Part shown: piece after piece, positions 41,971 to 51,155 of the stretch
Layout: each line of letters starts with the position of its first letter
How positions within the stretch are numbered: position 1 is the first letter of the stretch
Assembly: GCF_003991225.1 (NCBI RefSeq)
Contig: NZ_JTFC01000031.1
Coordinates: 744,001 to 808,000, forward strand
DNA: 64,000 bases
Reading direction: 5' to 3'
Source: Candidatus Kurthia intestinigallinarum
GTDB lineage: Bacteria; Bacillota; Bacilli; Bacillales_A; Planococcaceae
Notes under the pieces: model-generated
The model's database searches: none
Seen by the model: the letters and a program-made list of their open reading frames with translations, nothing else
Told to the model about the DNA's origin: nothing
Translations under genes and position numbers: made by a program

Positions 41971-42381
41971 GGGTTTTCTTTTTTTAAATAATTCGGAAAA
42001 AATGTCATTACCCATTCAGACATTCATCTGATTACAACACTGCTTTCTGCTAACCCAGAAAATAAAGTACTTGTGCTTATTTCAAATTCTGGTGAAAAAA
42101 CGCAAATCGAGCAGCTAGAAAACATTGCGAAGAGCCTACAAATTCCTGTCATTGCGGTGACCGGCAATCAAGACTCCGAGCTTGCAAAACAAGCCACGGT
42201 GACACTTTTACACAGTGCATTAGAGGTTAGCGGTAAAATCCGCACAGCCGCGACAGCGTCACTTATCGCGCAGTTGTATGTCGTTGATATGCTCTACTAT
42301 TACTTTTTAACATCGAATTATACGAAGTATTCGGAGCCTATTTTACGTACACATGATGCAACCAATTTATTTTTAAATTGA
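41971..42381 (+). pseudogene. Remnant of an RpiR/MurR-family regulator (SIS domain only)
   Basis: The plus strand encodes FGKNVITHSDIHLITTLL and VLVLISNSGEKTQIEQLEN, then IPVIAVTGNQDSELAKQAT, a clear sugar-isomerase (SIS) domain of the RpiR type. An in-frame stop lies just ahead (TAA at 41989-41991) and the N-terminal helix-turn-helix domain is missing. The frame closes exactly where the TnpB element begins (TTGAAC at 42378). No promoter or ribosome site serves the remaining frame from 42073, so I call it broken. Confidence 0.75.
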
Positions 42382-42504
42382 ACTACCCCCACTTAGCCGT
42401 TTTTACGAATGCGCTTGAAGTGGGGGATTCCTACGAACAGTGCTTGCTTGTTCCGACAGCTCGAACAGTGGCTTCACTTCTTTAGTAGGCGAGCCCCGTA
42501 GTCC
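42382..42504 (-). ncRNA. Probable omega RNA (reRNA) region at the tnpB right end
   Basis: TnpB guides are made from the 3' end of the tnpB transcript and the element's right end, with the guide read from adjacent host DNA. Here the 123 bases after the tnpB stop fold into several hairpins and end with a 9-bp stem followed by TAGTTCAA. A guide would then be copied from bases just below 42380, inside the RpiR remnant. Boundaries are inferred from known IS605 systems. Confidence 0.55.
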
Positions 42505-43650
42505 CTACGGTTGTTGGGTTAACAGCGTGAGTCCTTCGGCTAAAATGTTCCGACTTGCGTTAAGGTCTCGGTCTAGCGTTTCACCGCAAGATGGGCAAAC
42601 CCACTCGCGAATGTCGAGGGACTTCTTGCCATCTCGATGCCCACAGACATGGCAAAGTTGGCTCGATGGATAGAAGCGTGAAATCTTTACGATTTCTCGG
42701 CCATACCACTTCGCTTTATACATCAGTTTTTGCACAAACGAAAACCAAGAAACGTCATTAATGGCTTTTGCTAGTTTATGATTTTTCAACATGCCTTTGG
42801 TGTGTAAGTCTTCTAGGCAGATGATGTCGTACTGGCGAATGAGTTCCGTTGATAACTTATTTAAAAAATCTTCCCGCTGAAACGCGACACGTTCACGCAA
42901 GCGCGCGACTTTACGACGTTGCTTTTGGTAGTTCATACAGTCACGTAAAACGCGGTTCTCTTTTTTTGCTTGTTCGTAGCGACGTGATAACTTGCGTTGT
43001 TCCCGCTTTAGCTGCTTCTCCATCTTCACCGTAAAGCGTTGGTTATCCACTTTACGTCCATCAGACAGCATCGCAAAATCGGTGATACCTAAATCAATCC
43101 CGACAGATTGATTGGTTTTCGGTAACGGCTGAACGTCCGGTACTTCACATGCAATCGATACGTAAAAATGGCCACTTGCATGATATTTGATCGTTGCGCG
43201 CATGATACGTCCTTCTATCTCACAAGACTTCGCAAACTTCACAAGCCCAAGTTTCGGTAGTTTGATGTGGTTACCGACAATCGCGATATTGTTATTTGTA
43301 TTTTTGGTTGTATAGCTTTGTACGGGATTTTTTTTGCTTTTGAAACGAGGGTATTTATTCTGTTTCTTAAAAAATCGATTGAAGGCATCGATTAAATATT
43401 CATAAGAGGCTTGTAATGCCACACTGTCTACGTTTCTCAGCCAAGCTGTTTCATCTTGTTTCTTCATCTTCGTGAGGACTTTAGACATCAAGCTACGATT
43501 TAAGCTTTTGCCTTCTTCTTTATAGGAAGTGTTCCAAAGTTCAAGAAAATGGTTATAGACAAAACGACAATGACCGTGCGTTTGATGGATGCGTGCTTGT
43601 TGGTCCTTATTTGGATATAACCTAAATTTGTAGGCTTTATTTTGTGACAA
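42505..43650 (-). CDS. tnpB: RNA-guided nuclease TnpB
   Basis: TnpB is the Cas12-like nuclease of IS200/IS605 elements. I use TTG 43650 with AAGAGG eight bases upstream (381 residues, MSQNKAYKFRLYPN). The RuvC residues are intact: D186 (GIDLGITDF), E280 (CLEDL) and D360 (LDRDLNASRN). The zinc ribbon has cysteines at 333, 336, 352 and 355. The N-terminal OrfB helix-turn-helix region (YKFRLYP) is present. Nothing suggests decay, so activity is plausible. Confidence 0.92.
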   Translation of the reverse strand: MSQNKAYKFRLYPNKDQQARIHQTHGHCRFVYNHFLELWNTSYKEEGKSLNRSLMSKVLTKMKKQDETAWLRNVDSVALQASYEYLIDAFNRFFKKQNKYPRFKSKKNPVQSYTTKNTNNNIAIVGNHIKLPKLGLVKFAKSCEIEGRIMRATIKYHASGHFYVSIACEVPDVQPLPKTNQSVGIDLGITDFAMLSDGRKVDNQRFTVKMEKQLKREQRKLSRRYEQAKKENRVLRDCMNYQKQRRKVARLRERVAFQREDFLNKLSTELIRQYDIICLEDLHTKGMLKNHKLAKAINDVSWFSFVQKLMYKAKWYGREIVKISRFYPSSQLCHVCGHRDGKKSLDIREWVCPSCGETLDRDLNASRNILAEGLTLLTQQP

Positions 43651-43930
43651 TACGTTCACCTCTTCCGTTAATTATTTTTTGCTTTGAGATTGAAGCTATT
43701 TTTTAATCGTTTCGATTGAAGTACCGTCAGTAGAAATCCGACAGGCGTTTTTAGAGCAAAACAGTTCTAGTCTTTCCATACCCTTTTTCAATCAATAGCA
43801 AGCCCTATTAACGAGTATTTTAACGAGCATCTCTTGAAACGCGCTGTTCGCCAAAAGCATAGCATGCATCGCCCACCTACTCACTTCGCTCCTTGAGGTG
43901 AGCGTCTTCTGCTACAGACATAATAAAAAA

Positions 43931-44050
43931 GTGACTGAGACAAAACACGTCATTTTCTTTTTTTAACGTTCGAAACGAAAAACCGGAACCGCGTCACAGC
44001 GCGATTCCGGTTTTTTTATGCTCATGGGAGCGGCTTTACACGTATGTCAA
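43931..44050 (-). repeat. Dispersed terminator repeat, copy 2
   Basis: This shares GACAAAA, TTTTTTAACGTTCG, the AAAAACCGGAACCGCG hairpin (43979-44016), TATGCTCAT and TTTACACGTAT with copy 1 at 17836-17953. It lies just after the argS stop and would terminate argS on the minus strand. The 43651-43930 stretch before it holds the tnpB 5' flank and no gene I can support. Confidence 0.8.
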
Positions 44051-44072
44051 AGCCTCTTTTTATTTAGCTAAA

Positions 44073-45740
44073 TTACATTTTTTCAGGAGCAGCTACGCCT
44101 ACTAATTTAAGCGCATTTTTAATTGTTTGTGCTACTGCTGTGATCATTGCAAGACGTGCTGCAGAGCGTTCTTTATTGTCAACATCTAATACTTTTTCAG
44201 CATTGTAGAAGCTGTGGAATGTAGCAGCTAATTCTTGTACGTAGTTTGTGATACGGTGCGGTGCGCGAGCGCGTGCAGCATCTGCTACCACTTGTGGGAA
44301 ATCCCCAACTTTTTTCAGTACATCGATGTCTTTTTCTGTAGATAATGTTTCAAGCGCATCTGTTGAAGGTGCGAAACCTTTTTCTTCTGCTTGACGTAGG
44401 ATTGAGCAAATACGTGCATGTGCATATTGTGCGTAGTATACAGGGTTTTCGTTTGATTGCTTCACAGCTAAATCTAAATCGAAATCTAAGTGTGTATCAC
44501 CGGCGCGCATTGCGAAGTTGTAGCGTACTGCGTCTAGACCTACTTCTTCTACTAATTCACGTAATGTTACTGCGTTACCTGTACGTTTAGACATTTTCAC
44601 TTTTTCGCCGTCACGTAATAAGTTAACCATTTGGATAACTTCTACTTCCAGCATGTCGCGGTCATAGCCTAACGCTTGAATTGCAGCTTTCATACGAGGA
44701 ATGTAACCGTGGTGGTCAGCACCCCAGATGTTGATGATTTTATCGAAGCCACGTTGTAATTTATCTTCGTGGTATGCGATATCTGGTGTTAAGTAAGTGA
44801 ATGAACCGTCTGTTTTACGTAATACACGGTCTTTATCATCACCGAATGTTGTAGAGCGGAACCATACAGCGCCGTCTTCTTCGTATACGTGACCATTATC
44901 TTTTAATGTTTGGATGGCTTTTTCAACTTTACCATCTTTGTATAAAGAAGTTTCAGAGAACCATACGTCGAAATCAACGCGGAAGTCTTTTAAGTCTTTT
45001 TGAAGTTTACCGAATTCATGTTTTAAACCATGTGTACGGAAGAATTCAAAGCGTTCTTCGTCTGATTTATTTAAGATGTCTTCGCCAAATTCATTTGATA
45101 ATGTTTCCGCAATCATGACGATGTCTTTACCGTGGTAGCCGTCTTCTGGCATATCTGCTTCTTGACCTAATGCTTGACGGTAACGAGCTTCTAATGATTT
45201 TGCTAATTTCGTAATTTGGTTACCCGCATCATTGATGTAGTATTCACGAGATACATCATAGCCTGCTGCATCTAAAATATTACATAATGAATCCCCGATT
45301 GACGCACCACGCGCATGACCTAAGTGAAGATCACCAGTTGGGTTCGCAGAAACGAATTCTACTTGTACTTTTTGGTGTTCACCTGCCTCAGAGTGACCGT
45401 ATGCTGCTTGTTGGTCTAAAACAGTTGTGACAACTTTTGTTAAGTAGTCTTTTGCTAATGTGATGTTCATGAAACCAGGACCCGCGATATCGATTTTTTC
45501 GATATTTGTGCCAGCTGTTTCTAAATTATCTAAAATAGCCTGTGCGATATCACGAGGTGGTTTTTTCGCTAATTTCGTCATTTGCATCGCGATGTTTGTT
45601 GCGTAGTCACCGTTTTCTTTACTACGTGGTGTTTCTAAGTGGATATTTAAAGCACTTGGGTCTTCTACAAGCTCAGCTTTTGTAATAGCTTTTAATAAAG
45701 CGTCTTTAACTGACTGTTGGACTTGTTCTACTGCGTTCAT
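44073..45740 (-). CDS. argS: Arginyl-tRNA synthetase
   Basis: This class I synthetase charges tRNA-Arg. The 555-residue protein has the HIGH-type HLGH (139-142), the KMSK motif in [11 protein letters not shown], and a C-terminal anticodon-binding domain. Its ATG overlaps the ywiB stop (TAATG), the conserved ywiB-argS arrangement. Confidence 0.97.
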   Translation of the reverse strand: MNAVEQVQQSVKDALLKAITKAELVEDPSALNIHLETPRSKENGDYATNIAMQMTKLAKKPPRDIAQAILDNLETAGTNIEKIDIAGPGFMNITLAKDYLTKVVTTVLDQQAAYGHSEAGEHQKVQVEFVSANPTGDLHLGHARGASIGDSLCNILDAAGYDVSREYYINDAGNQITKLAKSLEARYRQALGQEADMPEDGYHGKDIVMIAETLSNEFGEDILNKSDEERFEFFRTHGLKHEFGKLQKDLKDFRVDFDVWFSETSLYKDGKVEKAIQTLKDNGHVYEEDGAVWFRSTTFGDDKDRVLRKTDGSFTYLTPDIAYHEDKLQRGFDKIINIWGADHHGYIPRMKAAIQALGYDRDMLEVEVIQMVNLLRDGEKVKMSKRTGNAVTLRELVEEVGLDAVRYNFAMRAGDTHLDFDLDLAVKQSNENPVYYAQYAHARICSILRQAEEKGFAPSTDALETLSTEKDIDVLKKVGDFPQVVADAARARAPHRITNYVQELAATFHSFYNAEKVLDVDNKERSAARLAMITAVAQTIKNALKLVGVAAPEKM

Positions 45741-46180
45741 TATTTTCCCTCCGTATAGCTATATTCTAACGTATAATCACCGACTGAATTTCCGCCTACG
45801 ATTAGTTCGTAGTGTACCAAAAGTGTACCTTCTGCTGCTTGTTCTGTAAGTGGTTTATTATCGATATGATGCGTGCGTACAATGATTGGCATTGTCCCAA
45901 AATCCGCTTCGTAATGGCCTCGTTGGTCAAGCCCCTTCAAAAATGGTAAGCGCATTTTTATGTCTCCGTTACGCATAATAATACCATCGGATTCATCAAA
46001 ACGTAACGTTGTACGCATCTTTTTATCATTTAATAGTTCTTCATATTGAATGTACACTTTTTTACCGTCTTTCAACATATAAGAAGCGTCCACAAAAATT
46101 TCCATGATTTCAGGTAGTTCACCTTCATGTTTAATGGTCGTCTTAAATTTTAGTTGAATCGGCATCGCATTATTACTCAA
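45740..46180 (-). CDS. ywiB: YwiB, DUF1934 beta-barrel protein
   Basis: This is a small conserved protein of unknown role, probably a calycin-like beta barrel. The best start is TTG 46180, five bases after GGAGGAG, giving 146 residues ([16 protein letters not shown]). The alternating-strand pattern, VYIQYEE and YTLEYSY match the family. It is coupled by one base to argS. Confidence 0.88.
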   Translation of the reverse strand: MSNNAMPIQLKFKTTIKHEGELPEIMEIFVDASYMLKDGKKVYIQYEELLNDKKMRTTLRFDESDGIIMRNGDIKMRLPFLKGLDQRGHYEADFGTMPIIVRTHHIDNKPLTEQAAEGTLLVHYELIVGGNSVGDYTLEYSYTEGK

Positions 46181-46329
46181 AAAAGCTCCTCCGCTCTTTG
46201 TTAATATAACCTTATTATTATAGGCTAAGATATAAGTTTTTTTCAAGGATGTAGAGAAATTTCACTGCGCCTAAACGACTCTAAATAATTTAGTGTATAA
46301 TAGAACCACTATTAGCTAGGAGAAATCAA

Positions 46330-47421
46330 ATGATACTGAGCCTTATTATAAACTTTTCAATTTTATTTACGTTTATCGTATTAGCTTATTTTTTATATGA
46401 ATTCTTTGGCGGCTTTAAAAAAGAATATCAGCCTTATTATCCTATTCTCGTTGGATGTGGCGCAGGAATCATCGCAATTTTAGTAATGAAAACTTCCTTA
46501 CATTTATCCAGCGAAGTGATTGGTGATACACGCTCTGCCGTCTTGTTATTGGCGATTATTATCGGTGGTCCACAGGCAGGGTTTATTACGGCTGTAATTG
46601 CGGGGCTCTTCCGCATGATTTCCGCTGACTTTTCAATGAATACGATGATTTTTGGTCTTAATACGATAGTTGTCGGTAGCGTCATGTCACTAATTGCGAT
46701 GAAAATTCCGATTACCTCTAAAAATGTACATGCCTATATTTGGCCATGCGTGCTAGAATTTTTATTTTTCATTATTATTGTGACACCCGTCACTTGGGAT
46801 GATCCATCACTTTGGACATTAACATTCATGAGTGCCTTTGCCTTTTATGCAACCTATGGCGTGTTATACATTTTCAAAAAACAATTCGCTTATACACGCG
46901 CTGTTGAAAAACTGGCTGATACAGATTATTTAACAGGTGTCCCAAATAATCGTATTTTCCGCGAAGAAATAAATCGCCTGACAAACAACCGTCTGGCATT
47001 TGCACTTATTTTAATTGATATTGATCGTTTCCGCGCAGTTAATCATCATTATGGTCATTTATACGGGGATGAAATTTTAAAGCAACTCGCAAAAATTTTA
47101 GATGATTACGCACAAGAACATAATAGCCTTTTAACACGCGTAAGCGGCGAGGAATTTTATTTAATTTGTTATGATGCAGCGCCCGCTATTGCATTAAATT
47201 ATGCATCTGAGCTACGTATGCTCTTACGCGAGCGTGCATTTATTTTATCTAATTTCGAAGAAGTACATGTAACTGCATCGTTTAGTATCGTCAACTACCC
47301 AGACAATGCAATCACAAGTGAATCACTCGTCAGATTAGCAGACGATATTCGCCAATCTCAAAGTAATTCAAAACAATTAAATTCCATTCTTCATGCCAAT
47401 CAACTAAAAAAAGAACATTAA
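46330..47421 (+). CDS. Membrane diguanylate cyclase-like protein (5TM receptor + GGDEF)
   Basis: The 363-residue protein has six hydrophobic segments (to about residue 185) of the 5TM-5TMR_LYT type and a C-terminal GGDEF domain (about 195-355). The active-site loop reads SGEEF (272-276) and DTDYLTGVPNNR and DIDRFRAVNHHYGH are intact, so c-di-GMP synthesis is likely but not certain. ATG 46330 follows AGGAG; a TATAAT at 46296-46301 is a probable -10. Confidence 0.87.
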   Translation: MILSLIINFSILFTFIVLAYFLYEFFGGFKKEYQPYYPILVGCGAGIIAILVMKTSLHLSSEVIGDTRSAVLLLAIIIGGPQAGFITAVIAGLFRMISADFSMNTMIFGLNTIVVGSVMSLIAMKIPITSKNVHAYIWPCVLEFLFFIIIVTPVTWDDPSLWTLTFMSAFAFYATYGVLYIFKKQFAYTRAVEKLADTDYLTGVPNNRIFREEINRLTNNRLAFALILIDIDRFRAVNHHYGHLYGDEILKQLAKILDDYAQEHNSLLTRVSGEEFYLICYDAAPAIALNYASELRMLLRERAFILSNFEEVHVTASFSIVNYPDNAITSESLVRLADDIRQSQSNSKQLNSILHANQLKKEH

Positions 47422-47475
47422 AAAAGCTTCCAATATCGCCATTGTCCGTTAGGCGCATTGAAAGCTTTTTCTGCT
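47420..47475 (+). terminator. Intrinsic terminator of the GGDEF gene
   Basis: AAAAAGCTT with downstream GCGCC pairs imperfectly with GGCGC and AAGCTTTTT over about 50 bases, directly after the stop. The stretch from 47476 to 47647 shows nothing further. Confidence 0.65.
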
Positions 47476-47647
47476 TGTTTTATGTTTAAGACAAGGCATC
47501 TGGCTTGGGTTTAGGGTTTCAAATACCTGCATAAACACAAAGTATACAAGACTGCTGTCCAAAGTCTAGTGTTAGACTTTATATTTTAGTGTACTTCCTT
47601 TTTAGGTTAGTTTCAACCTTGGGGGAAGAACTTCATATTTTGGTCAC

Positions 47648-48148
47648 TTATGCGAGCTCATTACGTAATTGTTCATCGCTACGATTCCACATTGCCTCAT
47701 CAAAGCCTCTTAAGAAATCAGCCAAAACGTGTTTTGACTTCTCGTCCATATTGTCGACCATAATTTTACGTTTCATTGATTTGTCCATGCGATTCACGTG
47801 GTCTGCTAAAATTTTATAGCCACGACGTTTTTCGCGATTGACGACCATTTCACAAGCTGTCACCCCCGCATAGTAGCCGCCTTCTGGTTTTTGTTCAATC
47901 GTTACCCAGACAAGCCAGTAGTTTTTACCACCCTCTGAGTCTTCACGATTGGTTGTAAATTTAATGCCTTTTTCAACAACGCTACGCGCATGCATCGCAC
48001 CGATGTCAACAGCAGCAGTGCCCTCTTCTACATCAATAATAACAGGTGATACATTTTCTAATGATAACGAACCAATCCCGTATCCTTTATGCCCATCTGT
48101 AGGTGCATTTTTTATAATATTAAATTCCATTTTTTTCTTTTCAGCCAT
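47648..48148 (-). CDS. ywhD: YwhD family protein
   Basis: This is a conserved Bacillales protein of about 166-172 residues with unknown function. It begins MAEKKKMEFNIIKNAP, carries the stretch GYGIGSLSLENVSP and ends in acidic helices. There is no signal peptide or membrane segment. ATG follows CGGAGGA. It is divergent from the tautomerase gene, the same neighbour as in B. subtilis (ywhB). Confidence 0.88.
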   Translation of the reverse strand: MAEKKKMEFNIIKNAPTDGHKGYGIGSLSLENVSPVIIDVEEGTAAVDIGAMHARSVVEKGIKFTTNREDSEGGKNYWLVWVTIEQKPEGGYYAGVTACEMVVNREKRRGYKILADHVNRMDKSMKRKIMVDNMDEKSKHVLADFLRGFDEAMWNRSDEQLRNELA

Positions 48149-48218
48149 TCCAAAAATCCTCCGTTCTGATATGATTAACTAAGATTCACTATATCATTAT
48201 AAACGAGGAGTGTCACAA

Positions 48219-48404
48219 ATGCCTGTAGTAACGATTAAAATGATTGAAGGTCGTAATGATGACCAAAAACGTGCGCTTGTAACAGAAGTTACGGATGCAA
48301 TTTCTCGCACAGTTAACGCACCAAAGGAAAACATCACCATCATCATTGAAGAAATGAAAAAAGAGCATTATGCAAACGGTGGCGTACGCGCGTCTGATAA
48401 ATAG
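48219..48404 (+). CDS. ywhB: 4-oxalocrotonate tautomerase family enzyme
   Basis: Tautomerases of this family use an N-terminal proline exposed by Met removal; the mature chain here begins PVVTIKM. ATG 48219 (61 residues) follows GAGGAG by eight bases; the GTG at 48210 is rejected because it would bury the proline. The VNAPKENITIIIEEM segment carries the conserved strand. Physiological substrate unknown. Confidence 0.92.
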   Translation: MPVVTIKMIEGRNDDQKRALVTEVTDAISRTVNAPKENITIIIEEMKKEHYANGGVRASDK

Positions 48405-48418
48405 TTTGAATAATCTAA

Positions 48419-48458
48419 CAAGCAGAAATCGCAGTAAAATGCGATTTCTGCTTTTTTA
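48419..48458 (+). terminator. Intrinsic terminator of ywhB
   Basis: A perfect 12-bp stem (AGCAGAAATCGC and its complement) with eight-base loop is followed by TTTTTT. Confidence 0.9.
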
Positions 48459-48556
48459 TGATTATTTTTTTCATTACGTCATCGCCTATCGCCGTTCAAA
48501 TGAAACCAAAAGGTGCCTATAGCACAAAAAAGTACGTACCGAAAAAAAGGATAGGA

Positions 48557-48738
48557 CAAGAATTTGACGGCGACTCCTAGGGAAGCCCTAGCCCTTAGCA
48601 TGAGTGGAAGACCCCGCAGTGAGCTTGCGAGCGAGGAGGCTTCCGCCATGCCCCGGGAAAGCGTCCGTCAAATTCAGTTGAAAAATATTGTCTTTTTCTT
48701 TGTCTCACTTTCGTGGGTCAGTTCCTTTAAACGATTCC
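48557..48738. mobile_element. Composite IS3-derived element, copy C (truncated)
   Basis: It contains the palindrome-ended repeat (48560-48675) followed by the same right-end sequence as copies at 58986 and 62091 (TTGTCTTTTTCTTTGTCTCA, then GTGGGTCAGTTCC and CGATTCCTTTTTT). The left transposon half is absent. Just upstream, 48490-48557, a frame reads VQMKPKGAYSTKKYV into the repeat and may be a decayed relic. It lies between convergent ywhB and the ABC-F gene. Confidence 0.75.
48560..48675. repeat. GAATTTGACGG-ended repeat, copy C
   Basis: Inverted ends GAATTTGACGG and CCGTCAAATTC enclose an interior with GGAAGACCCCGCAG, GCGAGGAGGCTTCCGCC and GGGAAAGCGTCC. Internal pairings such as GGAAG/CTTCC suggest a folded structure. 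It resembles GC-rich palindromic repeats common in Bacillaceae genomes. Confidence 0.85.
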
Positions 48739-48745
48739 TTTTTTG

Positions 48746-50344
48746 CTATGACTTTAATTGTCGTAATTGCGCCGTCAATCGGTGAAACTCCTCATCAAGC
48801 TCCTCATACTGCGCGTCCTTTGCTGTCAAAAAGCTTAGCTGACCGAGCACATCTTGTAGACGATTTTCGAGTTGCATACGCTCTTTATCATCTGCTGTCT
48901 CTACGTCCTGTGCTGGTGTAATTAATTGATGATTTTCAATAAAGAAACGTGTTGTCGTCGTTTTTTCAACAAAGTAGGCATCATGCGATACGACGATAAT
49001 CGTACCATTATAGTCGCCCAACACCTGTTCAAGCTGCTCACGTGATTCCAAATCTAGATGATTCGTCGGCTCATCTAAAATAAGCACATTTTTCTTTGCT
49101 AAAATAAGGGCCATCAGCTTACATTTCACACGTTCCCCCATACTCATTCGTGCAATCGGCTCCTCCCACTGCGCACTCGTAAAACCGAGGTGAATCATCA
49201 GTGTCTGTACAAGCCCACGCTCTTCAAATGTGGGGCGCTCAAATAGTTCACTCGGTGTTTGATCGTCTGGCAAATCAAAAACCTGCTGTGTTAAATAGCC
49301 AATGTCTGCAGCCGGCGAACGCCAAATTTCACCGTCATAGCTTTCTTGATTCAACAGCATACGTAGTAGTGTCGTCTTGCCCGCACCATTTGCGCCAACG
49401 AGTGCAATACGCTCACCGTAGCCAATCGTCGCATTCACATCATTAAAAATGACCTGCTCACCAAATTTTTTCGATACATGCTTCAGCTCTAGCAAATGCT
49501 TTCCTGTTGGATCACTTTGCTGAAATTCAAATTGCACCGCGTACTTCTTTTTAGGTTGTTCGATCTGATGCTTATCAAGCTCTTTTTCGAGGCGCTTTTG
49601 CTTCGATTTCACTTGTGCATCCATACGCTTGGCCTTCACACGATAAAATTCCTTCGCAAATTCATGCTTCGTTGAATCGGCATGCGCTTGCTCACTCCAT
49701 GAGGTGATTTTCGCCATTTGATGTTCAATACGCGCCACCTCTTGTTGCTGCTTGTCATATTCTTTTTGCTGACGTAGAAGCTTTGCCTCGTACTGCTCAC
49801 GATACGCCGCATAATTGCCCTTATAACGCGTTACCTGTTGCTCCTTGATATGCCAAATTTCATTTACAACATCATTTAAAAAAGCACGATTATGTGATAC
49901 GACAATGACTGTGCCGCGGTAGCGCTTTAGCTGCTTTGTGAGTAGTGCTAGGCTCGCTGCATCAAGATGATTGGTTGGTTCATCGAGTAATAAAAGCTGT
50001 GGCTTATTTGCAAAGGCTTCTGCTAAACGTAACTTCAGCTTTTCCCCACCACTTAGCTGCTCATAACTACGTGCTGGCACCTGCCAAACTTGCTGTACAT
50101 TTTTCGCCACCTCTCGCTCAAACGTCTCCTGCTCCTGCTCTACTAAAAAGGTCGACGCTTTTTTGAACCATTCTATATGCCCCTCTGTCGGCTGTATTTT
50201 CCCTGCTAAAAGCTTTAATAATGTTGATTTCCCTGCACCGTTTACGCCAACGATGCCAATGCGCGCACCTGCCTTTATCGATACAGTATTATTCGTTAAA
50301 ATTTCTTTATATGAAAGTTGATGTATACGACATAATTCTGTCAT
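48746..50344 (-). CDS. ABC-F ribosome-protection ATPase, VmlR-like
   Basis: Antibiotic-resistance ABC-F proteins bind the ribosomal E site and dislodge drugs; B. subtilis VmlR protects against streptogramin A, lincosamides and pleuromutilins. The 532-residue protein has two ATPase domains (GVNGAGKST/LSGGEKLKLRL, GANGAGKTT/MSMGERVKCKL) and no membrane segments. Its long interdomain linker (TSWSEQAHADSTKHEF and RVKAKRMDAQVKSKQKR) closely resembles VmlR as I remember it. A long structured leader supports drug-inducible expression. Confidence 0.88.
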   Translation of the reverse strand: MTELCRIHQLSYKEILTNNTVSIKAGARIGIVGVNGAGKSTLLKLLAGKIQPTEGHIEWFKKASTFLVEQEQETFEREVAKNVQQVWQVPARSYEQLSGGEKLKLRLAEAFANKPQLLLLDEPTNHLDAASLALLTKQLKRYRGTVIVVSHNRAFLNDVVNEIWHIKEQQVTRYKGNYAAYREQYEAKLLRQQKEYDKQQQEVARIEHQMAKITSWSEQAHADSTKHEFAKEFYRVKAKRMDAQVKSKQKRLEKELDKHQIEQPKKKYAVQFEFQQSDPTGKHLLELKHVSKKFGEQVIFNDVNATIGYGERIALVGANGAGKTTLLRMLLNQESYDGEIWRSPAADIGYLTQQVFDLPDDQTPSELFERPTFEERGLVQTLMIHLGFTSAQWEEPIARMSMGERVKCKLMALILAKKNVLILDEPTNHLDLESREQLEQVLGDYNGTIIVVSHDAYFVEKTTTTRFFIENHQLITPAQDVETADDKERMQLENRLQDVLGQLSFLTAKDAQYEELDEEFHRLTAQLRQLKS

Positions 50345-50612
50345 GGGGTTGTCCTCCTAAAGAGGGACTTTTCACTATATAAAAATCCCTCCAAAAAATT
50401 TTGGAAGGATTAGTCAGAGAGTGTTTCCTGAAATTCAGGCATACTCCGCCACTCTAGCGGTTGTATAAGAAAGCCATGCTGATGACGTTTCTCTGTATAA
50501 ATTGAATTTGGGCAGACTAATCCTATTTTTTACGCAAAGTTTTGTTCACTTCGTTCGTTAAAAAATAAGACTACTTCATCGGCCACCCTCATTCCTTTCG
50601 TTTATAGGATAG
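50345..50612 (-). promoter_or_regulatory. Attenuator leader of the ABC-F gene
   Basis: A 265-base leader contains a terminator (12-bp stem, arms in 50385-50412, then TTTTT) and a 9-bp repeat GGATTAGTC/GACTAATCC (50523-50515 with 50415-50407). Its second arm shares ATCC with the terminator, so the two are mutually exclusive. Short frames ATG AAG TAG, MRVADEVVLFFNERSEQNFA and MAFLYNR lie before or between the arms and could stall ribosomes. Further hairpins (CCGC/GGCGG, CCTGAA/TTCAGG) lie in between. Confidence 0.75.
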
Positions 50613-50616
50613 TGTT

Positions 50617-50622
50617 ATTATA
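50617..50622 (-). promoter_or_regulatory. -10 element of the ABC-F leader
   Basis: TATAAT on the minus strand, with TTTAAA 16 bases upstream inside the end of ywgA, gives a transcription start near 50610. Confidence 0.55.
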
Positions 50623-50629
50623 CACCGTT

Positions 50630-51136
50630 TTAATTATTTTTAAACTGATTTAGTTTCGTCATAAACGTAAAAGCATGCTCGAACTCTTCATCTGTAAAGT
50701 TTAATTTTGCTTTTACGGTACGTACTTTTACTATTTGCTGCTCGCGTGAAAGCTCGTCGAAATAAAGCAGAGACGATACTAATTCTAAGAAGCGCGCACT
50801 TTGTGTATTCAGCTCTTCAATGATTTGCGGCAACCCGCCCGCTTCCTTACAAAAGCTCTCTGTAAATGTCGTTCCTTTATCCGTTACCTCATAACGATAC
50901 TGTTGATAAGAGCCTTTATCTTCCTTGCGTTCTGTTAAAAAGCCCATCGTGCATAATTCTTCCACACGCATCGTTAATTCTTCGGAATAAGGTCCATACA
51001 TATGAAAATGATATTTTTCATGGAATGGATAATTCAATTTTTTCGCGATATAGACGATTTTTTGTAACTTCTTTCGACCTGTTACTTCACCGGCTAATGA
51101 TACAACACGTACGACATTGGCATGTTCTTCTAACAC
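50630..51136 (-). CDS. ywgA: YwgA family protein
   Basis: The 168-residue protein belongs to a conserved Bacillales family of unknown function with a winged-helix-like pattern (KKLQKIVYIAKKLNYPF, MYGPYSEEL) reminiscent of SocA/Panacea-type proteins. I prefer GTG 51136, six bases after GGGGAG, over TTG 51154. It lies 19 bases after the ywfO stop, probably cotranscribed. Confidence 0.82.
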   Translation of the reverse strand: MLEEHANVVRVVSLAGEVTGRKKLQKIVYIAKKLNYPFHEKYHFHMYGPYSEELTMRVEELCTMGFLTERKEDKGSYQQYRYEVTDKGTTFTESFCKEAGGLPQIIEELNTQSARFLELVSSLLYFDELSREQQIVKVRTVKAKLNFTDEEFEHAFTFMTKLNQFKNN

Positions 51137-51155
51137 AAGTCGCTCCCCTTTCAAA

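Larger units (their letters stand above)
42382..43795 (-). mobile_element. IS200/IS605-type (IS1341-like) element carrying tnpB only
   Basis: The right end is marked by the CCCCCACTT/AAGTGGGGG hairpin (42386-42394 with 42418-42426) close to the flanking regulator remnant. The left end is not sharply defined; TTGAT on the minus strand at 43795-43791 would suit the TTGAT motif used by some relatives. No tnpA transposase is present, so the element would need one in trans. About 130 bases between 43795 and the next repeat hold nothing I can assign. Confidence 0.7.

Noticed and set aside
48175-48203. TTAACT-17-TATAAA as a promoter for ywhB
   Set aside because: The implied start would fall at or beyond the ribosome site, leaving almost no leader.
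48560-48675. The three GAATTTGACGG repeats as a CRISPR-like array
   Set aside because: Copies are kilobases apart, with no spacer pattern and no cas genes.
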